A DNA stretch of 7,842 nt from Deltaproteobacteria bacterium. GTDB taxonomy: Bacteria > Desulfobacterota > Desulfarculia > Adiutricales > Adiutricaceae. The DNA is taken from assembly GCA_031257955.1 (NCBI GenBank), contig JAIRNQ010000194.1, positions 1-7,842 on the forward strand, written 5' to 3'. Within the stretch, counting starts at the first letter, position 1. Each line of letters opens with the position of its first letter. The notes below the pieces were generated by a model. That model did not search any database. It was not told the origin of the DNA and saw only the letters and a program-made list of their open reading frames with translations. This document shows positions 1 through 5,222 of the stretch, one piece after another. Made by a program: the position numbers and the translations under genes.

Positions 1-318
1 GGTTCGGTTGGCGACGGTAAATTTGACGCCCATTGGAAGGCCTCCGACCGGTTGGATTTTGTTATTGAAATTAAACGCGTACCCGAAAAAAATGATAAAG
101 GGGATGACCTTTCCAAAGAAGAATTACAAAATATGATGGTTGCCGCGGCGAAAACGGCCATGAAGCAAATTGAGGACAGGGGCTACACTAAAAAATACAA
201 GATCCCCGCCTCCCATCGGCTTCCCGGGGGCCTACCCGGGGCCCAAATATACAAAGCCGCCCTGGTAGTGGGCGGGCGCACGAATGTACTTATCCAGTTT
301 AAAAAAGAAGATTATTAG
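1..318 (+). CDS. PD-(D/E)XK nuclease domain protein, C-terminal part (AAA-ATPase-like/DUF1703 type)
   Basis: The reading frame is open from the first base to TAG at 316-318, giving 105 residues. The TTG at 52 is an internal leucine codon, so the gene starts outside the window. The visible part matches the C-terminal nuclease domain that follows an AAA-ATPase-like domain in a large family of anaerobes and gut bacteria. It has a G-x-G-K-F-D motif (residues 4-9, putative metal-binding Asp9), then the strand VIEIKRV with Glu23-x-Lys25 as the E-x-K of the active site. A helix ending AMKQIEDRGY (53-62) is the usual A-x-x-Q-I-x-x-x-x-Y signature, and a final strand NVLIQF closes the fold. The cellular role of this family is unclear; defence or mobile-element functions have been suggested. 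Codons are more A+T-rich than those of the other genes here, which hints at transfer. The domain call is fairly safe, the function is not. Confidence 0.72.
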   Translation, partial: GSVGDGKFDAHWKASDRLDFVIEIKRVPEKNDKGDDLSKEELQNMMVAAAKTAMKQIEDRGYTKKYKIPASHRLPGGLPGAQIYKAALVVGGRTNVLIQFKKEDY

Positions 319-368
319 GGCTAATTTCCATCGTTTCGCGCCGCCGCTCCGTCGCGCCGGAAACTTGA

Positions 369-406
369 AAAATCCCAATACCCAAGGGCCCGTCCTTTGG
401 GATTTT
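369..406 (+). terminator. Possible intrinsic terminator after the nuclease gene
   Basis: AAAATCCCAA (369-378) is the exact reverse complement of TTGGGATTTT (397-406), a 10-bp stem with an 18-nt loop that can form a smaller inner pairing. It begins 50 nt after the nuclease stop codon. The stem is A/T-rich at its base and only TTTT follows the G+C part, so termination would be moderate. The A-tract on the other side means it could act in both directions. Confidence 0.45.
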
Positions 407-599
407 AACGCTTGGCCGAGTACCTGAAGGCCAACGGGTTTGCCGTACCTTGCGCTTTGACGGCTAGGCGCCTTGGCGGCTAGGCGGCTAGGCCAATCTT
501 TTCGGGCGACGCCGACACCTCTAGGGCCAATTGTCCAGAGAGTTAGGCCCACAGACCTTGCGGTTCCCAAGCCTATGCGTGAACGACCACGCTTTCGTT

Positions 600-627
600 G
601 GTTATCGGTTATTGGGTTGTGGTAGGC
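600..627 (+). repeat. Four GG-leading heptamers
   Basis: The stretch divides into GGTTATC, GGTTATT, GGGTTGT and GGTAGGC with no gaps. It has the same 7-base register and the same leading GG as the longer array at 925-1008, so the two may belong to one class of short tandem repeat in this genome. Confidence 0.5.
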
Positions 628-660
628 AAGTAAACATAAAAGCCTTATTTTTAAGATCGA

Positions 661-682
661 TAAATTCCAATATTGGAATTTA
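661..682. promoter_or_regulatory. Perfect 22-bp palindrome, possible operator
   Basis: TAAATTCCAAT (661-671) is followed directly by its exact reverse complement ATTGGAATTTA (672-682). The flanking bases do not pair. A perfect A+T-rich palindrome of two 11-base half-sites is the usual shape of a binding site for a dimeric repressor. It lies 77 bases upstream of the -35 box of the promoter at 759-787. I do not recognise the motif as that of a known regulator. Confidence 0.4.
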
Positions 683-758
683 AGAGCATTGGTACCTGGG
701 TTTGGGCTAGGATCAAGGATCACAAAAGTGGACAATTAGTCGAATCTAGGATAAAATT

Positions 759-787
759 TTGCCATAGGCTGAAAAATTCGCTATAAT
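759..787 (+). promoter_or_regulatory. Sigma70-type promoter for the LOG-mltB unit
   Basis: TTGCCA (759-764, five of six consensus bases) and TATAAT (782-787, perfect) are separated by 17 bp. This is one of the best promoter matches in the window. Transcription would start near 794, leaving a leader of about 240 nt before the LOG start codon. That leader holds the CGACATA repeats, a GGTCCCGGGACC palindrome (919-930) and the heptamer array. Confidence 0.65.
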
Positions 788-833
788 TAGCCCGCCCCTT
801 ACTGGGGGATCGTCGGGACGAAATAACAAATTG

Positions 834-862
834 CGACATATCGACGACATACCAACGACATA
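834..862 (+). promoter_or_regulatory. Three CGACATA direct repeats at 11-bp pitch
   Basis: Exact copies of CGACATA start at 834, 845 and 856, one helical turn apart. They lie about 40-70 bases downstream of the predicted transcription start. Direct repeats on one helix face are typical of sites for transcription factors that bind head to tail, such as OmpR-type regulators. At this position a bound protein would more likely repress. No specific regulator can be named. Confidence 0.4.
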
Positions 863-924
863 ACTTTGAGCCCGTTTTAGCTCTCTTCCTTGGCCACGCG
901 TCAAGGGCCCCGGGGCATGGTCCC

Positions 925-1008
925 GGGACCAGGGAACCGGAAACTGGATACCGGAAATCGGTGACTGGAAACCGGATACCGGAATTCGGAAACCGGGGAG
1001 TGGGAAGC
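925..1008 (+). repeat. Degenerate tandem heptamer array (GGAAACC type)
   Basis: Twelve consecutive 7-base units, each starting with GG, fill this stretch without a break in register. They run GGGACCA, GGGAACC, GGAAACT, GGATACC, GGAAATC, GGTGACT, GGAAACC, GGATACC, GGAATTC, GGAAACC, GGGGAGT, GGGAAGC. Units 3-6 and 7-10 also form a 28-bp duplication with 23 of 28 positions identical. The array ends 28 bases before the LOG start codon, inside the predicted leader. The open frame on the opposite strand with a GFRIPVSGFQ-like pattern is a translation of this repeat, not a gene. Confidence 0.8.
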
Positions 1009-1036
1009 GCTGGCGGGCGGCAAATTTGGGAAGGCC

Positions 1037-1729
1037 ATGAGCGAAAAGAACAAAATCAATCACCAGCAGAGGTTTTTTGCCCACGATCCCTTCCCGGTGG
1101 ATTCGCTGGGGCCGAAGGAATCCTGGCGCATGTTCGCCATCATGAGCGAGTTCGTCAAGGCTTTTACGATGATGAGCGAGGCCGGGCCTTGCGTGTCCAT
1201 CTTTGGCTCGGCCAGGACGGCCCCCGGGGACCCCAATTACGCAAAGGCGGTGGAGACGGCCAGGCTTTTGGCCGAAGCCGGCTTCGGGGTGGTCTCGGGC
1301 GGCGGAGGGGGCATCATGGAGGCGGCCAACCAAGGGGCGGCCCAGGCCGGGGGTCTCTCCATTGGCCTTAACATCGAACTCCCCCACGAGCAGCGGCCCA
1401 ACGACTTCTCCAACGTCAACATGAATTTTCACTATTTCTTTATCCGCATGGTGGTGTTCGTCAAATACAGCCAAGCCTACGTGGTCTTTCCCGGTGGCTT
1501 CGGGACCATGGACGAACTCTTCGAGTCGCTGACCTTAATCCAAACTCGCCGCATAAGATCTTTTCCGGCCTTTCTCATAGGCCGGGAGTATTGGTCCGGG
1601 CTATTGGACTGGCTGAAGGGCACCATGCTCAAAAGCGGCATGATCTCCGAACCGGACCTGGATCTGTTTACCGTTCTGGACGAGCCCGAGGAAGTGGTCA
1701 GGCTCATCAAAAAAACCGTGGTGCTTTGA
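1037..1729 (+). CDS. LOG/TIGR00730 family Rossmann-fold protein (putative nucleoside-monophosphate phosphoribohydrolase)
   Basis: A 230-residue cytoplasmic protein of the long-form LOG family. Characterised members cleave nucleoside 5'-monophosphates such as AMP or cytokinin ribotides to the free base and ribose 5-phosphate. The diagnostic motif PGGFGTMDE spans residues 152-160 with the catalytic Glu160. The nucleotide-binding loop SGGGGGIMEAANQGA is at 87-101, and FFIR (134-137) keeps the arginine of the family's FF-[IV]-R-K motif. The region 30-45 matches the N-terminal helix found in long forms. Two positions are unusual: the loop normally reads SGGGPG but has Gly for Pro here, and the Lys after Arg137 is Met. 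GGGAAGG lies just 2 bases before the ATG, a rather close ribosome site, but no other start fits the family's N-terminus better. The mltB-like gene follows after 44 bases and is probably cotranscribed. The family call is firm; the substrate is not known. Confidence 0.9.
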   Translation: MSEKNKINHQQRFFAHDPFPVDSLGPKESWRMFAIMSEFVKAFTMMSEAGPCVSIFGSARTAPGDPNYAKAVETARLLAEAGFGVVSGGGGGIMEAANQGAAQAGGLSIGLNIELPHEQRPNDFSNVNMNFHYFFIRMVVFVKYSQAYVVFPGGFGTMDELFESLTLIQTRRIRSFPAFLIGREYWSGLLDWLKGTMLKSGMISEPDLDLFTVLDEPEEVVRLIKKTVVL

Positions 1730-1773
1730 TTCGGTCGCCGTCCGCTGGGGCGGCGGGTGTGGGAATTGGTCGA

Positions 1774-3045
1774 ATGGATTGTTCTCTTAGCGCGAAAGCC
1801 GGCCCGATAAGGCCAGACATTGTTCCGTCCGGCGGGTTATTGTCGGCGGTGGCCACGATCGGCCGCTGGTGGTTGGGCCTCTTGGCCGCCACCCTAACCT
1901 TGGGCCTGATTCTCTCCGGTTGCGGGGCCAAACCGGCGCCGCCGATAACCCCCGGTGGACCGACGGTACCGCCGACGGCCCCGCCGGCCGCGGATTTGCG
2001 GGGGGTTAAGTCCCCCTGGGCCAAGCTGGCCGGAAGGCTCAGGGCCCAAGGGTTGCCCGAGGCCAAATTGGTGGCCTTCTTTAACTCCCCCGAGCTGGCC
2101 TTTAACCCCTCGCCCATGGTAACTAAGCTTAAGGAACTCTTCGGGATTTTCTTTCGCTCGGATCTGACCAAGGCCGTTCAGGAAAAGCTTTACCAGCTGG
2201 GCTATGAGGTGCGCATAGACGGCCGCTCCGGGCCCGGGACCCGCCGGGCCATCCAGGCCTTCCAGACCGACCATGGGCTCTCGGCCACCGGGAATTTGAG
2301 CGACGATCTGGATAGGCGGCTCACCGCCGCCTTGGCCACCGGAAAGGTCAGGGATCTTTCCGAGTACAAACCCCCGGCGGCCACCGCCCCATCCAGGACC
2401 TCCACCCATAGCCAGTTTACCAACGCCTCGGCCATCGGGAAGATCCGGGCCCATTATTTGGCCGACAAGCCCATATTTGACGCCATGGAAAAGGTTTACG
2501 GGGTCCCCGGGCCCCTGGTGGCCTCGATCATGTGGATCGAGACCGGCTACGGTAGCTACTTCGGTACGGCCAAGGCGGCCTTTTCGCTGGCCTCCATGGC
2601 CGCGGCCTCCGATTACGGTCTGGTGGCCCCCAGGCTATCCGAACTCGATACCGACTCCGAGACCCGGGCCTTCATGGTTGAGACGGCCCAACAGCGGGGC
2701 TCTTGGGCCGCCGACGAGCTGGCCGCCCTCTTGTCTTACGCCTGGGCCAACAACCTGGATCCGACCAGTTTTCCGGGGTCAATTTACGGGGCCATAGGCT
2801 ACGGCCAGTTCATGCCCTCGAACATCTCCAAGTTCGCCGTGGACGGGAACTCCGACGGCCGAATCGATCTTTTCGACAAGACCGACGCCATTTTCAGCAT
2901 CGGTCGTTATCTCAGGGATAGCGGCTGGCGGGAGCCCCTGCCCGACGAGGAGGCCCGTCGCAAGGTCATCATGCTCTATAACCGCAGCGGCGTTTACGTC
3001 AACACCGTCCTTTACGTGGCCAGGGCCATTGGCCAAAGCCGCTGA
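1774..3045 (+). CDS. MltB-type lytic murein transglycosylase lipoprotein with peptidoglycan-binding domain
   Basis: Predicted to cut glycan strands of peptidoglycan in the periplasm, leaving 1,6-anhydromuramic ends (GH103/SLT_2 family). With the ATG at 1774 it has 423 residues. A hydrophobic stretch (32-47) ends in the lipobox LSGC with Cys50, so it is probably an outer-membrane lipoprotein. A proline-rich linker follows. A PG_binding_1 domain lies at about 135-187 (LGYEVRIDGRSGPGTRRAIQ) and the catalytic domain at about 222-423. The catalytic domain shows IMWIETGYGSYFG with catalytic Glu256, GAIGYGQFMPSN, DGNSDGRIDLFDKTDAI and YNRSGVYVNTVL. A GTG at 1849 would give a tidier 25-residue signal peptide and is a real alternative start. 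The longer open frame back to 1591 overlaps the LOG gene and is unlikely. The binding domain precedes the catalytic one; in many MltB-like proteins it comes last. Confidence 0.88.
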   Translation: MDCSLSAKAGPIRPDIVPSGGLLSAVATIGRWWLGLLAATLTLGLILSGCGAKPAPPITPGGPTVPPTAPPAADLRGVKSPWAKLAGRLRAQGLPEAKLVAFFNSPELAFNPSPMVTKLKELFGIFFRSDLTKAVQEKLYQLGYEVRIDGRSGPGTRRAIQAFQTDHGLSATGNLSDDLDRRLTAALATGKVRDLSEYKPPAATAPSRTSTHSQFTNASAIGKIRAHYLADKPIFDAMEKVYGVPGPLVASIMWIETGYGSYFGTAKAAFSLASMAAASDYGLVAPRLSELDTDSETRAFMVETAQQRGSWAADELAALLSYAWANNLDPTSFPGSIYGAIGYGQFMPSNISKFAVDGNSDGRIDLFDKTDAIFSIGRYLRDSGWREPLPDEEARRKVIMLYNRSGVYVNTVLYVARAIGQSR

Positions 3046-3134
3046 CCCCGGGCCAGTCGCCTCCGACCGCGGCCGCGCCCGGGAGTGGAGTCGGCCAATG
3101 GCGGCAGGGCTATAAGATTAGAATATAACAGATG

Positions 3135-3155
3135 AAAATCGGTAGCGATTTTTTT
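3135..3155 (+). terminator. Small U-tract hairpin after the transglycosylase gene
   Basis: AAAATCG (3135-3141), loop GTAG, then CGATTTT (3146-3152), followed by further T residues to 3155. The stem has 7 bp but is A/T-rich, so it would be a weak intrinsic terminator. It lies 90 bases after the stop of the transglycosylase gene and just before the promoter of the riboswitch unit, which makes it the likely boundary between the two transcripts. Confidence 0.5.
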
Positions 3156-3156
3156 C

Positions 3157-3185
3157 TTGACGGCCATTTTGGATTTTGGTACCTT
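3157..3185 (+). promoter_or_regulatory. Promoter of the cobalamin riboswitch transcript
   Basis: TTGACG (3157-3162, five of six consensus bases) is followed after 17 bp by TACCTT (3180-3185), a poor -10 box with three of six matches. Its position supports it: the predicted start near 3192 coincides with the first paired base of the riboswitch P1 stem. A TATAT-like stretch at 3187-3191 is too far from the -35 box. Confidence 0.4.
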
Positions 3186-3191
3186 GTATAT

Positions 3192-3373
3192 GTCAGGTGA
3201 GATTACTCTATAAGAGTGTTCCTTAAGGGAATCTCGTGAAATTCGAGAGCGGGCCCGCCGCTGTGACCGGTGACGAAGGCGATTGGCGCTTAATTGCGCG
3301 ACCACTGGACCTACAAGAAGGTCCGGGAAGGTATCGCCCAAGGTAGATCCGGAAGTCAGAAGACCTGCCTGAC
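3192..3373 (+). promoter_or_regulatory. Cobalamin riboswitch 1 (aptamer)
   Basis: The class I cobalamin aptamer is recognisable along its length. P1 pairs GTCAGG (3192-3197) with CCTGAC (3368-3373). Then come AAGGGAA, a TCTCG/CGAGA hairpin, the core GCGGGCCCGCCGCTGTGACC, CCACTGG, a GGACCT/AGGTCC hairpin, GGGAAGG, and GATCCGGAAGTCAG. The B12 box at 3354-3370 reads AGTCAGAAGACCTGCCT and fits the consensus well. Such RNAs bind adenosylcobalamin or related forms and usually switch off B12 synthesis or transport genes. This copy looks intact and leads into a terminator with an alternative antiterminator pairing. Confidence 0.93.
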
Positions 3374-3427
3374 GTTCTCCTTCTTCCCCGAGGTACGGGA
3401 AGCTGTAGCCTTGTCTTAGGTTATCTT

Positions 3428-3469
3428 CCCGAAAAGGGCTTTTCTCCAAAGCCTTATTCGGGTTTTTTT
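3428..3469 (+). terminator. Riboswitch 1 expression platform: intrinsic terminator
   Basis: CCCGAA (3428-3433) pairs with TTCGGG (3457-3462). The stem continues through A-U and G-U pairs after one A-A mismatch to GGCTTT (3437-3442) with AAAGCC (3448-3453). The loop is TCTCC, followed by seven T residues (3463-3469). Upstream, CTTCCC (3383-3388) pairs with GGGAAG (3397-3402), a candidate P13 hairpin. In the alternative fold CGGGAAG (3396-3402) pairs with CTTCCCG (3425-3431), which takes away the 5' arm of the terminator. The two folds exclude each other, so ligand binding that stabilises the upstream hairpin would cause termination. Confidence 0.9.
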
Positions 3470-3582
3470 ATCCAGTCGGATAAAACCCGTACGAGATTTC
3501 CCATAAGGGTGCTAAGGGGCCCCTGAAGGGATTAGGGATATCGGCCACGCGGCCGCCGAGTGAGAAATTTCAATCTGTTTGG

Positions 3583-3790
3583 AGGTGCCATTCTTTCTGA
3601 GATTGGCAGAGCCGTCCGGTGTAGGGAAGCCCGTGAAAAACGGGCGCGGACCCGCCGCTGTGACCGGGGACGATAGTGGTTTTATCGGGGACCTAGCCGT
3701 AGGTCAGAGCGGCCAAGGTTTGCGACTCACTGGCGAAAGCCGGGAAGAGAAGCCACTGGTAGGACGATCCGGAAGCCAGAAAACCTTACG
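3583..3790 (+). promoter_or_regulatory. Cobalamin riboswitch 2 (aptamer), degenerate B12 box
   Basis: A second copy in the same orientation, about 390 bases downstream of the first. It shows AGGTGCC near the 5' end, GGGAA with the hairpin GCCCGT-GAAAA-ACGGGC, and the core GCGGACCCGCCGCTGTGACCG. A peripheral hairpin GACCTA-GCCG-TAGGTC follows, then CACTGGC-GAAA-GCCGGGAAG and GATCCGGAAGCCAG. The B12 box at 3774-3790 reads AGCCAGAAAACCTTACG, where the consensus has CCTGCC in place of CCTTAC, so the 3' end departs from the family. P1 is weak (AGGT 3583-3586 with ACCT 3783-3786). The core is too complete to be chance, but binding may be altered or lost. I see no separate clear promoter, so it may be transcribed by read-through from riboswitch 1. 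Confidence 0.88.
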
Positions 3791-4171
3791 GACACTTGAG
3801 CGTATTCAGACACGTGGTTTTGTCTGTCGCGAGCCCTGGGAAGCACTGGGACACCCCTAGGGAATCACTGACGGGCCGGCTCGCCCCATTCGTCTAAAGC
3901 CCAAGCGAAAAGCGCGACGTTCCTACCTCCGCGTCCGCCGAACCGAGGGCCCAAGCCGAGAGGGTTTCGCCCGCCCTTTAGACCTCAAGCCAAACGGGTT
4001 ACCGGAGGATTAGGCTCTCCCCCACGGAGACCCCGATTAACTTGAGCCAATAAAAACGCGACCGGAAAAGCCCGGGGGCGGGACCGTCTAGACCCCCGTT
4101 ACCCAGCGCCAATCCGGACGAAGCGAATCGAAAGGCCCCTCGCCCCCCAAGGCGACGGGGCCTTTCGTTTT
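3791..4171 (+). ncRNA. Candidate cobalamin-controlled non-coding RNA downstream of the tandem riboswitches
   Basis: No gene is visible here. The + strand has no ATG, the frames are broken by stops, and the best GTG frame (3814) ends after 27 codons. Several pairings suggest a folded RNA. They are CAGACA (3807-3812) with TGTCTG (3821-3826), GCGAGCC (3829-3835) with GGCTCGC (3878-3884), and CTCAAG (3984-3989) with CTTGAG (4041-4046) enclosing a TCTCC/GGAGA hairpin. The stretch ends in a strong terminator. It could instead be the decayed remains of a B12-regulated gene. That it is a functional RNA is inference. Confidence 0.35.
4129..4171 (+). terminator. Strong intrinsic terminator closing the riboswitch unit
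   Basis: CGAAAGGCCCC (4129-4139) pairs with GGGGCCTTTCG (4157-4167), and TCGCC (4140-4144) with GGCGA (4151-4155), with one bulged C at 4156 and loop CCCCAA. TTTT follows. No T-tract lies on the minus-strand side, so it acts on + strand transcripts and closes the unit that begins near 3192. Confidence 0.85.
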
Positions 4172-4227
4172 GGGGGCTCGGTCTTGGCGTTAACCGGGAG
4201 GGTGAAACGACTCGGTGACCGGCGGTA

Positions 4228-4261
4228 TAAAAATAGGGGCTTCCCCGGTGAGGTAAGCCCC
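4228..4261 (-). terminator. Intrinsic terminator of pyrE
   Basis: Read on the minus strand, GGGGCTT (4261-4255) pairs with AAGCCCC (4242-4236) around a 12-nt loop, followed by TATTTTTAT (4235 downward). It begins about 30 bases after the pyrE stop and faces the terminator of the riboswitch unit across a gap of about 60 bases, as expected for convergent transcripts. Confidence 0.75.
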
Positions 4262-4291
4262 CGATGGGGGGCGGGGCGTCGGGGACGGGGG

Positions 4292-5047
4292 TCAGACGCC
4301 GTAAAGGTCCAGGTAGGCGATGAGTTCGGAGACGGTTTCGGGTTTGAGGGGGGTCATCTGGCCAGACTGGAGGACGGGGATCTTTTCGCTAGAGAGCCAC
4401 TCCACCGTTTCGCGGATACCGAGGATAGTCTGGACTTCCAGGCCGGTGGTCAGGCGGAAGTTTTTGACGGCGTCTTGGCCCTTGACGCCCAAGGTGGGGT
4501 GCCCATCCTGGTCATAGAGGGCGGTGGTTTGCTGTCGGTCCAGGAAGAGGGCCACTCCGGCCGAGCTTATGCCGTAACCCTTTTGGGTGGCCTGCTCGGA
4601 AAGAAGCCCTAAAATATCAAACTTGGTGGCCATGGTCGTGGCCACGTCGTCTATTATCAAGACCCGGACCCCATCGGTCAGGGCCCCGGTCACGAAAAGC
4701 GTTTGGGCCAGGCTCCCCTCCCCGTGGGACTTGGCTTCCTTGCGGTTGTAGTCGAAGCTTTTGTCGATCTTATGGTTGAGCCAGAGGGCCTGGGCCGTGG
4801 ACACGGCCAGGGCGCTGCCCTTGTAGCTGGGGCCGACCAACACGTCAAAATCGTTGACCGTGGCCGTCTCCACCAGAAAGTCGGCCATGATCCTACCCAG
4901 CTCGGCTATGAGCCGGCCGGTGCGGAAGAGGCCGAAGTTAACGAAATAGGGTGTAGGCCGCCCATCTTTAAGGCTTAAGCCATCCTCAAAATAAAGGGCG
5001 CGGCTTTTGGCCAAAAGTTGGGCTAATTCCTTCTGACAAGTTCTCAT
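4292..5047 (-). CDS. pyrE: Orotate phosphoribosyltransferase
   Basis: Transfers phosphoribose from PRPP to orotate to make orotidine 5'-monophosphate, the fifth step of de novo pyrimidine synthesis, in the cytoplasm. The 251-residue protein has the PRPP-binding motif VLIIDDVATTMAT (129-141) and the GPSYKGSALA loop (72-81). The flexible catalytic loop YNRKEAKSHGEG (100-111) carries the Lys and His of the family. It is longer than the usual 180-230 residues because of an extended C-terminal third. The PRPP motif has TTMAT where many members have TTGGS or TTGTS. A weak GGTGA lies 4 bases before the ATG at 5047. ilvC lies upstream on the same strand after 332 bases. A perfect TATAAT within an inverted repeat in that gap suggests its own regulated promoter. 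The family call is firm. Confidence 0.92.
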   Translation of the reverse strand: MRTCQKELAQLLAKSRALYFEDGLSLKDGRPTPYFVNFGLFRTGRLIAELGRIMADFLVETATVNDFDVLVGPSYKGSALAVSTAQALWLNHKIDKSFDYNRKEAKSHGEGSLAQTLFVTGALTDGVRVLIIDDVATTMATKFDILGLLSEQATQKGYGISSAGVALFLDRQQTTALYDQDGHPTLGVKGQDAVKNFRLTTGLEVQTILGIRETVEWLSSEKIPVLQSGQMTPLKPETVSELIAYLDLYGV

Positions 5048-5222
5048 AAAATCACCAGCTGGGTCTGGGCCATGGGCCGCCGGGGCGGCCTATGGCCTGG
5101 GCGCCTTGGGGCCGGGGTGGAGTCCCGCGCCCTTGGCGGCCGCTCGTCGGCGGGGAGTATGATCCCCGGGGGCCGCGACTGGGGGAACGATTTCCCGGGG
5201 CGCCGCGGCGCGGGTTACGCCC

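Larger units (their letters stand above)
319..758. other. Gene-poor spacer between the nuclease gene and the LOG gene promoter
   Basis: I see no supportable gene in this stretch on either strand. It contains the hairpin at 369-406 and three copies of CGGCTAGGC starting at 461, 477 and 485. It also holds four GG-leading heptamers at 600-627 and the 22-bp palindrome at 661-682. A short frame starting at 412 reads LAEYLKANGFAV before a stop at 481-483. It looks protein-like but is only 23 codons and has no start or ribosome site, so it may be a decayed fragment or chance. Confidence 0.5.

Noticed and set aside
412..483. Short frame reading LAEYLKANGFAVPC
   Set aside because: Only 23 codons between two stops, no start signal and no identifiable family; kept only as a possible decayed fragment.
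232..735. 167-residue open frame on the minus strand
   Set aside because: It overlaps the nuclease gene antisense and runs through hairpin and heptamer sequence. The protein has no recognisable motif and no ribosome site.
925..1008. CRISPR-like array
   Set aside because: The units are 7 bases long, contiguous and variable, with no spacers. No cas gene is nearby.
746..1474. 242-residue open frame on the minus strand
   Set aside because: It is antisense to the LOG gene and its middle is a translation of the heptamer array (GFRIPVSGFQ-like pattern). The LOG frame has clear family motifs.
3132..3200. 22-codon ATG frame (MKIGSDFFLDGHF...) before riboswitch 1
   Set aside because: No ribosome site, and it overlaps the terminator hairpin, the promoter and the start of the aptamer. 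It could be a leader peptide only if transcribed from further upstream.
3012..3449. 145-residue open frame on the minus strand
   Set aside because: It is antisense to the end of mltB and riboswitch 1; structured RNA in a G+C-rich genome readily leaves open frames, and the protein resembles nothing.
3579..3860. 93-residue open frame on the + strand within riboswitch 2
   Set aside because: Every part of it is accounted for by aptamer elements, and it lacks an ATG and a ribosome site. The translated sequence has no protein family look.
3814..3897. 27-codon GTG frame after riboswitch 2 as the missing regulated gene
   Set aside because: No ribosome site, no hydrophobic or conserved pattern, and the stretch is better explained by the paired segments around it.
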